Under the pieces are notes generated by a model that worked only from the letters and a program-made list of their open reading frames with translations, was not told the DNA's origin and made no database searches. A stretch of 6,540 bases of DNA from Lachnoclostridium sp. UBA1434 (GTDB lineage Bacteria; Bacillota; Clostridia; Lachnospirales; Lachnospiraceae), in the NCBI GenBank assembly GCA_002329645.1, contig DCTS01000105.1, forward strand, positions 5,110 to 11,649, read 5' to 3'. How positions within the stretch are numbered: position 1 is the first letter of the stretch; each line of letters starts with the position of its first letter. The position numbers and the translations under genes were made by a program. Below, in pieces: positions 1 through 5,573 of this stretch.

Positions 1-102
1 ATATTATGTGCGCTGCTCGGCGGAAGCTATAGAAAATCCGGATACGAGACATTGGAGTTCATAAACCAGAAGAGCCTTGCCTTTTTTGACGAATATTTAT
101 GA
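1..102 (+). CDS. C-terminal end of an unidentified protein (partial)
   Basis: An open frame enters from the left edge and ends at TGA 100-102, giving 33 residues that finish with ...SLAFFDEYL. The short tail, with an aromatic amphipathic last helix, resembles the C-terminal helix of alpha/beta-hydrolase type enzymes, but no catalytic motif lies in the window, so I do not assign a function. There is no clear terminator hairpin after the stop; the next bases run into a decayed DUF3788 gene. That it is a real gene end rather than a chance frame is supported only by codon use and the protein-like composition. Confidence 0.5.
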   Translation: MLCALLGGSYRKSGYETLEFINQKSLAFFDEYL

Positions 103-135
103 ACGTCCGGTTATTCTCCGTAGATTATTCAATAA

Positions 136-465
136 TATCAAAGCAAGCCTGCGCCGGAATACAGCAGCTGCCCCATGCAGCGCGGATGGAATATAAAATT
201 CAAAAGGGCAGGGCGCAGCTTATGTACATTGTATCCAATGGAGGGATACTTCATTGCCCTCGTTGTCATCGGTGAGCGTGAGCGGGCAGAAACCGAATTG
301 ATGCTTCCGTCCTGTACAGAGTACCTTCAGAAACCGTACAAAGAGACAAAGGCCGGTATGGGCCGGAAGTGGCTTATGATTCATGTGACGGATGAAGCGG
401 TATTGGAGGATGTTAAGAAATGTATCGCTATCCGGAGGGGTAAATACAGCAGCAAAGCGAAATGA
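136..465 (+). pseudogene. DUF3788-family protein, N-terminally truncated remnant
   Basis: The frame read from 136 to TGA 463-465 matches the C-terminal two thirds of DUF3788 proteins (usually about 140 residues). Recognisable parts are the GWNIKFKRAGRSLCTLYP strand region, GYFIALVVIG, and the terminal GRKWLMIHVTDEAVLEDVKK / IAIRRG. Family-like sequence (YQSKPAPEYSSCPMQ) continues upstream of the first ATG (175-177), but the same frame is closed by TAA 133-135 and TAG 121-123, and the N-terminal part of the family is absent. ATG 175 has no ribosome binding site in front of it. I therefore read it as a 5'-truncated, probably untranslated relic. DUF3788 has no established biochemical function. 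A short 96-residue protein from ATG 175 is the alternative, but it would lack part of the domain. Confidence 0.65.
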
Positions 466-490
466 CTAAAGAGAAGGAGAATTATTTGCA

Positions 491-754
491 ATGGACATAT
501 TTACCGCCGGCATTGACGGCTGGTCATCATGGGGAAAGATTTTTCAGTCAATTGAGGCCTTTGAGCCGCTTGTAAAATATATATTCAACCGTCACAATTT
601 GACTTTTACAGAGATTGAGCATTGCACGCCCGGAACAAATGCAGTTTTCAAAGTCGGCAATTATATAGTAAAAATATTTGCACCCAAGGAATCCGGTATG
701 GATACCGATTCAGATGAATTGACATTCAAAAAGCAAAGTGCTATACTCCAATAG
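491..754 (+). pseudogene. Aminoglycoside phosphotransferase-like kinase, N-terminal fragment
   Basis: The start is normal, with AGGAGA at 475-480 ten bases before ATG 491. The 87-residue product begins like APH/choline-kinase family proteins, which are usually about 250-300 residues: an N-terminal helical segment, then the glycine-containing hairpin CTPGTNAVFKVG (residues 45-56) and VKIFAP, where K61 is the expected ATP-binding Lys. Family resemblance stops at about residue 75 (DTDSD, base 715). The remaining codons are encoded by what looks like the promoter of the next gene, and the frame ends at TAG 752-754. The catalytic HxDxxxxN loop and the Mg-binding Asp are missing, so the fragment cannot be an active kinase. 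It is most simply a gene cut by a deletion or rearrangement whose other end is the marR control region. Confidence 0.7.
719..747 (+). promoter_or_regulatory. Sigma-A type promoter of the marR-ABC operon
   Basis: TTGACA (719-724) and TATACT (742-747) are separated by exactly 17 bp, close to the consensus for the housekeeping sigma factor. The start of transcription is predicted at about 754, directly beside the palindrome at 755-766, and the leader before ATG 833 would be about 80 nt. The element lies inside the end of the truncated kinase frame, which fits a rearrangement boundary just upstream of the -35 box. Confidence 0.75.
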
Positions 755-797
755 TTAGCTAGCTAATGATTAGCGTGGTAATGATTAACAGGCTAAC
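754..797 (+). promoter_or_regulatory. Candidate MarR operator region (palindrome plus repeats)
   Basis: A perfect 12-bp palindrome, TTAGCTAGCTAA, occupies 755-766 at the predicted transcription start. Further half-site-like pieces follow: TTAGC at 770-774 and GCTAAC at 792-797, the latter also complementary to GTTAGC at 754-759, plus the direct repeat TAATGATTA near 764-772 and 779-787. MarR dimers typically bind such dyads overlapping the promoter of their own operon. Binding of the regulator encoded at 833-1297, and so autorepression, is inferred from position. The outer GTTAGC/GCTAAC pair could also form an RNA hairpin. Confidence 0.6.
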
Positions 798-832
798 AAT
801 GCTTTAGTACAAGGCGGTGAGTAATCAAAGAA

Positions 833-1297
833 ATGGATAATAAGATGATCATTTATCAATTAATAAGCTTTGCCATGAAACATAGAAAAATCATGCAGAG
901 TTATCTGGATGAAACCGGCGTCTACCAGGCCCAGCATCATTTACTTATGGAGATTGCCCATAACCCGAATGCTTCGCAGAACGATATTGCCAAATCAATG
1001 GATGTATCTGCAGCAACTGTAGCAGTATCCTTAAAAAAGCTGGAAAAGGGAAGATACATCAAACGTGAAGCGGATGAGGAGGATAACCGGCTCAATAAAA
1101 TTACCATTACTGAGAAGGGAAACAGGGTTGTAGAACAGAGCAGGCAAATTTTTAACATGACTGATCGAATGGTTCTCGAGGGAATTACTGAAGAAGAAAA
1201 GCTTTACCTTTCTTCTTTGCTAAAAAAGCTGGATGCCAATCTGGTCAGGATGGAGGATGAAATAAAGGAAAAAAAGATTAAGCAGCAGGATGGATAA
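833..1297 (+). CDS. MarR-family transcriptional regulator
   Basis: The protein has 154 residues, the usual length for MarR proteins, which act as dimeric winged-helix repressors that release DNA when a small ligand binds or a Cys is oxidised. Helices at about 5-45 form the dimer arm. The winged helix covers about 47-100: the recognition part is ASQNDIAKSMDVSAATVAVS (residues 47-66) and the wing is around DEEDNRLNKITITEKG, where D84 and R86 match the conserved wing Asp/Arg. There is no Cys at all, so ligand rather than thiol sensing is more likely. The Lys/Glu-rich tail is probably an exposed helix. ATG 833 is the first start after an in-frame TGA (818-820). AAGGCGGTGA at 811-820 serves as a somewhat distant ribosome site. 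It lies 62 bp before two ABC exporter genes and most likely controls them and itself through the palindrome at 755-766. Confidence 0.9.
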   Translation: MDNKMIIYQLISFAMKHRKIMQSYLDETGVYQAQHHLLMEIAHNPNASQNDIAKSMDVSAATVAVSLKKLEKGRYIKREADEEDNRLNKITITEKGNRVVEQSRQIFNMTDRMVLEGITEEEKLYLSSLLKKLDANLVRMEDEIKEKKIKQQDG

Positions 1298-1359
1298 CGG
1301 CAGGATCGGCTGTCAGACACATTAACATAAACTAAATATAATAGAAAGGACATAATGGA

Positions 1360-3096
1360 ATGGGACGGTACTTTAAATATGCAAAACCGTATTTATCCGC
1401 ATTTATCATAGGACCAATTCTTATGATTGTGGAGGTTATAGGTGAAGTGGTTATGCCTCTGCTGTTAAGCAATATCATTGACAACGGGGTAGTTGGAAAG
1501 AGAGGCATTGCCTATATAATAGCAATGGGTATAACGATGGCAGTTACTGCACTATGCATGATGGCAGGCGGTGTGGGAGGAGCTTATTTTGCCATCAAGG
1601 CGTCCTCGGGATTTGCCAACGATTTGAGGAAGGATCTGTTCAGTCAGATACAGAGATTTTCCTTTAACAATATTGATCAGTATAATACAGGCTCCTTGAT
1701 TACACGGTTAACAAATGATATTACCCAGATACAGAACATGCTGCAGATGATGTTGCGAATGGCCTTAAGAGCCCCCGGCATGCTCATCGGCGCACTTATA
1801 ATGGCCTTTGTGCTAAACCCGAAGCTTGCGCTTGTTATTCTGTGTGTAATACCTTTGCTGTCCCTGGCAATTTTCCTTATCATGAAGACTGCATTTCCCC
1901 GCTTTTCAATTATGCAGAAGAAGCTGGACGCACTCAATACTACCACCCAGGAGAATCTGACGAATATCAGGGTCGTAAAATCATTTGTCAGAGAACGCTT
2001 TGAGGAAGGCAAATTTAAGAAAGCAAATACTGATTTGATGGAAAGTACCTTAAGAGCAATGAAGGTTGTTATCTTCACCATGCCGGTTATGACCGTGGCG
2101 ATGAACATCACGACCCTGGCCGTGGTATGGTTTGGCGGGAATCAGGTTATCGTGGGCAGCATGACCTCCGGTGTTCTGACTGCATTTGTAAACTATGTTG
2201 TCCAGATTCTTATTTCACTGATTATGGTATCCTTTATTATTCTGAACAGCTCAAGAACAATAGCATCTGCAAAACGTATCGACGAGGTCCTCAGCACGGA
2301 CATTGACCTGACGGACGATGAGGCTTTGCATAAGGATCTTGATGTTCAGTTCGGCAAAATCGAATTTAAGGGAGTTCATTTTAAATACTACAAGAACAAT
2401 GAAAAATGGGTTTTGGAAGATATCAACCTTGTGATAAATCCGGGTGAGACCGTCGGCATCATCGGTTCAACCGGCTGCGGCAAATCAAGTCTTGTTCAGC
2501 TAATTCCCAGATTGTATGATGTGGACCTGGGAGAAGTGCTGGTTGATGATGTAAATGTGAAAGACTATGCAATAAAGAACCTTCGCAACGGAGTTGGCAT
2601 TGTGCTCCAGAAAAACATTCTGTTTTCCGGTACGATTAAGGAAAATCTAAAATGGGGCGACGAGGATGCGGAGGACGAAGAGATATATAAATATGCGGAA
2701 AGCGCGCAGGCCCATGGATTTATCTCATCATTTGAGAGCGGGTATGAAACCGAGCTCGGACAGGGCGGCGTCAATGTCTCCGGCGGACAAAAGCAAAGGT
2801 TATGTATTGCCAGAGCATTGCTGAAGAAGCCGAAGATTCTGGTTCTTGACGACAGTACCAGCGCCGTGGACACCGCAACGGAAGCAAGAATCAGGGAAAG
2901 CTTCAATAACGAGCTTAAAGGAACTACGAAAATCATCATTGCTCAAAGGATTTCCTCAGTAATTAATGCGGACAAAATTGTTGTTATTGATGACGGCAGG
3001 ATTACCGGCATTGGCACTCATGAGGATTTGATGCAATCCTGTGAAGCATATTCGGAGATTTATTACTCCCAGATGGATAAGAAGGTGACGGCATAA
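1360..3096 (+). CDS. ABC exporter half-transporter, degenerate-site subunit
   Basis: A 578-residue half-transporter with an N-terminal type IV ABC membrane domain (six helices at about 14-36, 50-75, 134-153, 154-176, 235-260 and 273-296) and a C-terminal ATPase. Visible motifs are Walker A GSTGCGKSS (369-377, K375), Q-loop Q417, signature VSGGQ (473-477) and Walker B ILVLDD (493-498). The residue after the Walker B Asp is D498 instead of catalytic Glu, and the switch His is Q529 (IIAQRIS). These changes mark the weakly hydrolysing subunit of heterodimeric exporters such as TM287/288, BmrC/BmrD and LmrC/LmrD. The start is ATG 1360, nine bases after AAAGGA (1345-1350). Its stop TAA overlaps the next ATG by one base, implying coupled translation and assembly with that partner. 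The expected substrates are amphipathic drugs or lipids; the real substrate is unknown. Confidence 0.93.
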   Translation: MGRYFKYAKPYLSAFIIGPILMIVEVIGEVVMPLLLSNIIDNGVVGKRGIAYIIAMGITMAVTALCMMAGGVGGAYFAIKASSGFANDLRKDLFSQIQRFSFNNIDQYNTGSLITRLTNDITQIQNMLQMMLRMALRAPGMLIGALIMAFVLNPKLALVILCVIPLLSLAIFLIMKTAFPRFSIMQKKLDALNTTTQENLTNIRVVKSFVRERFEEGKFKKANTDLMESTLRAMKVVIFTMPVMTVAMNITTLAVVWFGGNQVIVGSMTSGVLTAFVNYVVQILISLIMVSFIILNSSRTIASAKRIDEVLSTDIDLTDDEALHKDLDVQFGKIEFKGVHFKYYKNNEKWVLEDINLVINPGETVGIIGSTGCGKSSLVQLIPRLYDVDLGEVLVDDVNVKDYAIKNLRNGVGIVLQKNILFSGTIKENLKWGDEDAEDEEIYKYAESAQAHGFISSFESGYETELGQGGVNVSGGQKQRLCIARALLKKPKILVLDDSTSAVDTATEARIRESFNNELKGTTKIIIAQRISSVINADKIVVIDDGRITGIGTHEDLMQSCEAYSEIYYSQMDKKVTA

Positions 3097-5045
3097 TGGG
3101 ACATATAACTGAAGAAAGAAAAGAAGAATTATTACGCAGATATGGGAATGCTAATAAGTCCGCCGGCCCGGGAGGAATGAAACCGCCCGGTCCCGGAGGA
3201 AGAAGACCTGGTGGCTTCGGCGGACCCGGAAGAGGCCCGCGAGGCTTTATGGGCGGCGGCAAGCCGAAGAATGCGTCGGTGACTATCAACAGATTGCTTG
3301 CTTATATCGGACGGGATAAGTTTAAGATTTTACTTGTTTTTGCCTTTGTACTTGTCAGCAGCCTGACCAATCTGGGCGGAAGCTATATTTTGCGACCCAT
3401 AATTAACAACCTGGTATCTGCCGATCGGACCGCCGGGGAAAAGTTTAGCAACCTTGCAATCGGCATCCTGATTATGGCATGTATTTATTTTGTCGGTATT
3501 ATATGCACCTACCTGCAGCAGCGAATTATGATAGTAGTGTCCCAGAATGCACTGGTTAAAATCAGAGATGATTTATTCCGCAGGATTCAAAGGCTTCCTG
3601 TAAAATATCATGATACACATACCCACGGTGATGTCATGAGCCGTTTTACTAATGACCTGGATTCGGTCGGAGAGATGCTCAATCATACCATGACCCAGAT
3701 TTTTTCAGGCATACTCACTCTGATTGGCACTGTAACCTTGATGTTTATAACAAATTGGATACTGGCAGTCGTTATTATTGTTACATTACCTTTATTATTA
3801 TACGCAGGAAGCATAATCGGAAAACAAAGCAGGAAATACTTTACCCAGCAGCAGCAAGCCCTCGGTGCGGTAAACGGATATATTGAAGAAACCGTATCAG
3901 GCCAGAAGGTAATTAAGGTATTCTGCCACGAAGAAACCACTGTGGAGGAATTCAACTTCTTAAGCGATGACCTGCGTAAAAAGCAAAGGAACGCACAATT
4001 TTTCGGCGGTATTATGGGGCCTGTCATGGGTAATCTAAGCCAGATAAGCTATGCATTATCTGCGACTGTGGGAGGAATCCTGTGCCTTACAGCCAATTTT
4101 GACATTGGCGGACTTACCATATTTACTAACTATTCGAGGCAGTTTTCAAGGCCGATTAACGAATTGTCCATGCAAATGAATGTCATATATGCAGCATTGG
4201 CCGGAGCGGAAAGAGTATTTGAGGTATTGGACGAGTCACCTGAGGCAGCAGACAGGGAAGATGCAATAGAGATCGGCTCTGAGGCGAACCTGGCGGAAGG
4301 GGCACATGTTATAAAAGGCGAAGTAACATTGAAGAATGTTACCTTTGGGTATGTTCCCGGAAAAACCGTGCTTAAAAATATCAATGTTACGGCAAAACCT
4401 GGTCAGAAGGTTGCCTTTGTCGGATCCACAGGAGCAGGGAAGACAACCATCACGAACCTGATCAACAGGTTTTATGAAATAGAAGAGGGGGAGATATTGA
4501 TTGATGGTGTCAATATCCGGAACATCAGGAAGGATTCATTAAGAAGCAATATAGCAATGGTACTTCAGGATACCCATTTATTCTCCGGTACGGTCAAAGA
4601 AAATATCCGCTACGGGCGTCCCGATGCAACCGATGAAGAGGTTATCGCCACAGCCAGGACGGCATGTGCCCATTCCTTCATCGAAAGGCTGTCTGAAGGG
4701 TATGATACGATATTGGACGGTGACGGCGCCAATCTTAGCCAGGGTGAACGCCAGCTCCTGAATATAGCCAGAGCTGCCATATCAAAAGCGCCTATTCTGA
4801 TACTTGACGAGGCAACCAGCTCTGTCGATACCAGAACAGAAAAATTAATTGAACGCGGTATGGATCGTCTGATGAAGAACAGAACCACCTTCGTAATAGC
4901 ACACAGACTGTCTACCGTGCGCAATGCGGATCAGATCATTGTGCTGGAGCACGGCGAAATCATAGAGCAGGGCACCCACGAGGAGCTTCTTGCAATGGGC
5001 GGAAGATATTATCAGCTTTATACCGGAGCTGTTGAGCTGGACTAG
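3096..5045 (+). CDS. ABC exporter half-transporter, catalytic-site subunit with Gly/Pro-rich N-terminus
   Basis: A 649-residue partner of the preceding subunit, started by AAGGTGA (3082-3088) seven bases before ATG 3096. Residues 1-60 are a charged helix followed by a Gly/Pro/Arg-rich disordered stretch (about 23-56, repeated GPGG units), which accounts for the extra length. Membrane helices lie at about 77-97, 118-140, 201-219, 220-241, 306-331 and 336-356. The ATPase has Walker A GSTGAGKTT (443-451, K449), Q491, signature LSQGE (547-551), Walker B ILILDE with catalytic E572, D-loop SSVD to D578 and switch H603. Its Walker motifs are intact while its signature is altered (Q and E in place of G and Q of LSGGQ). 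With VSGGQ supplied by the first subunit it forms the one competent ATP site of the heterodimer. Multidrug or lipid export driven by this site is expected from the family. Confidence 0.93.
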   Translation: MGHITEERKEELLRRYGNANKSAGPGGMKPPGPGGRRPGGFGGPGRGPRGFMGGGKPKNASVTINRLLAYIGRDKFKILLVFAFVLVSSLTNLGGSYILRPIINNLVSADRTAGEKFSNLAIGILIMACIYFVGIICTYLQQRIMIVVSQNALVKIRDDLFRRIQRLPVKYHDTHTHGDVMSRFTNDLDSVGEMLNHTMTQIFSGILTLIGTVTLMFITNWILAVVIIVTLPLLLYAGSIIGKQSRKYFTQQQQALGAVNGYIEETVSGQKVIKVFCHEETTVEEFNFLSDDLRKKQRNAQFFGGIMGPVMGNLSQISYALSATVGGILCLTANFDIGGLTIFTNYSRQFSRPINELSMQMNVIYAALAGAERVFEVLDESPEAADREDAIEIGSEANLAEGAHVIKGEVTLKNVTFGYVPGKTVLKNINVTAKPGQKVAFVGSTGAGKTTITNLINRFYEIEEGEILIDGVNIRNIRKDSLRSNIAMVLQDTHLFSGTVKENIRYGRPDATDEEVIATARTACAHSFIERLSEGYDTILDGDGANLSQGERQLLNIARAAISKAPILILDEATSSVDTRTEKLIERGMDRLMKNRTTFVIAHRLSTVRNADQIIVLEHGEIIEQGTHEELLAMGGRYYQLYTGAVELD

Positions 5046-5081
5046 AATAAGGTACTAAATTGGTTTATTATAAAGTGTTGA

Positions 5082-5106
5082 GCTTGATTAATGCAGGATA
5101 TCAAGC
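5082..5106 (+). repeat. Inverted repeat after the ABC operon (possible weak terminator)
   Basis: GCTTGAT (5082-5088) and ATCAAGC (5100-5106) form a perfect 7-bp stem with an 11-nt loop, 37 bp after the exporter stop codon. No run of T follows (CGGACTAATATAGGG), so it is not a convincing intrinsic terminator. It could be a transcript-end stabilising hairpin, or chance. Confidence 0.35.
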
Positions 5107-5150
5107 CGGACTAATATAGGGTGTATAATTACTTAGGATTATAATAAAAA

Positions 5151-5164
5151 ATAATTGGAATTAT
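5151..5164 (+). repeat. AT-rich inverted repeat upstream of the arsR promoter
   Basis: ATAATT (5151-5156) and AATTAT (5159-5164) are perfect arms with a 2-bp centre, ten bases before the -35 box at 5174. It sits in an A/T-rich stretch (about 5124-5170) that may act as an upstream promoter element or extra protein site. The stem is too weak to stop transcription, and nothing more can be said from sequence. Confidence 0.25.
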
Positions 5165-5173
5165 GTTTTCATA

Positions 5174-5202
5174 TTGACACTTTTCGATTTGACGCATATA
5201 AT
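5174..5202 (+). promoter_or_regulatory. Consensus sigma-A promoter of arsR-hgcA
   Basis: TTGACA (5174-5179) and TATAAT (5197-5202) both match consensus perfectly with the optimal 17-bp spacing. The predicted transcription start is about 5209, leaving a leader of roughly 29 nt before ATG 5238. A promoter this strong would be expected to need repression, which fits the ArsR-type repressor it expresses. No other promoter is visible between arsR and hgcA, so both genes should share this transcript. Confidence 0.85.
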
Positions 5203-5225
5203 AATCATATTGATATTTATAGATT
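5201..5225 (+). promoter_or_regulatory. Candidate ArsR operator (imperfect dyad over the start site)
   Basis: An imperfect dyad is centred on TG at 5211-5212, with perfect inner arms ATAT (5207-5210) and ATAT (5213-5216) and weaker outer matches. It resembles the AT-rich 12-2-12 dyads bound by ArsR/SmtB proteins. A second reading is AATC (5203-5206) with GATT (5222-5225). In addition, GATTTGA occurs twice in direct orientation, at 5186-5192 between the promoter boxes and at 5222-5228 before the ribosome site. The position over the -10 end and the start site suits autorepression, but the exact site is uncertain. Confidence 0.45.
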
Positions 5226-5237
5226 TGAGGTGCCAAT

Positions 5238-5573
5238 ATGGAAGACTACTTAAAATATGCTAAAGTATTCAAGGCGCTTGGGGATCCTAAAAGAGCAATG
5301 ATTGTTGATATGCTCTCCTGTGGTGAACTTTGCGCCTGTATGATTCTAGAGAAATTCGAGATGTCCCAGTCTACACTGTCTCACCACATGAAGCTCCTTT
5401 GCGAATGCGGGCTGGTTAAGGGCAGAGAACAGGGCAAATGGACTTATTACTCATTGGACACAGATATCGTCGGAAGAATAAAGCAATTCCTCTGCGGCAT
5501 TACATCCGATAAAGAAAAATGTATTTGTAAGGAAGATGCAGGTTATTGTAAAGGATGTGATGAAAATGAGTAA
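5238..5573 (+). CDS. ArsR/SmtB-family metal(loid)-responsive repressor, Cys-rich
   Basis: A 111-residue winged-helix protein of the ArsR/SmtB family; such dimers repress until a metal or metalloid ion binds. FKALGDPKRAMIVDML (11-26) is the typical first part, ELCAC (30-34) matches the ELCVC arsenic-binding box of classical ArsR with C32 and C34, and SQSTLSHHMKLL (43-54) is the DNA-recognition helix, followed by a wing at GREQGKWTYYSL (62-73). The third Cys of the classical ArsR box is L37 here, but further Cys occur at 28, 55, 57, 86, 95, 97, 104 and 107, ten in total. The C-terminal CIC...CKGC could form an added thiolate site. ATG 5238 follows GAGGTG (5227-5232). It overlaps hgcA by 8 bp, so it is probably the local regulator of hgcA. 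As(III), Hg(II) or another thiophilic ion are all possible inducers. Confidence 0.93.
   Translation: MEDYLKYAKVFKALGDPKRAMIVDMLSCGELCACMILEKFEMSQSTLSHHMKLLCECGLVKGREQGKWTYYSLDTDIVGRIKQFLCGITSDKEKCICKEDAGYCKGCDENE
5550..5561 (+). promoter_or_regulatory. Ribosome binding site of hgcA inside arsR
   Basis: AAAGGATGTGAT differs by one base from the Shine-Dalgarno sequence AAAGGAGGTGAT. It lies within the last arsR codons and places its core (5553-5557) eight bases before ATG 5566. This favours ATG 5566 over the in-frame ATG at 5560, which would fall inside the pairing region. Placement inside arsR implies coupled translation. Confidence 0.7.

Noticed and set aside
1314..1342. Promoter-like CAGACA, 17 bp, TATAAT between marR and the first ABC gene
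   Set aside because: The predicted transcription start (about 1349) would fall inside the ribosome binding site AAAGGA at 1345-1350, and the -35 box matches only four of six bases. A shared transcript with marR is simpler.
3160..3265. G/C-rich repeat in the second ABC gene as a mobile or structural DNA repeat
   Set aside because: The repetition is explained by in-frame Gly/Pro codons of the disordered leader; no exact tandem unit or flanking duplication is visible.
5082..5106. Rho-independent terminator of the ABC operon
   Set aside because: The 7-bp stem is real but has a long loop and no T-run after it, so I list it only as an inverted repeat.
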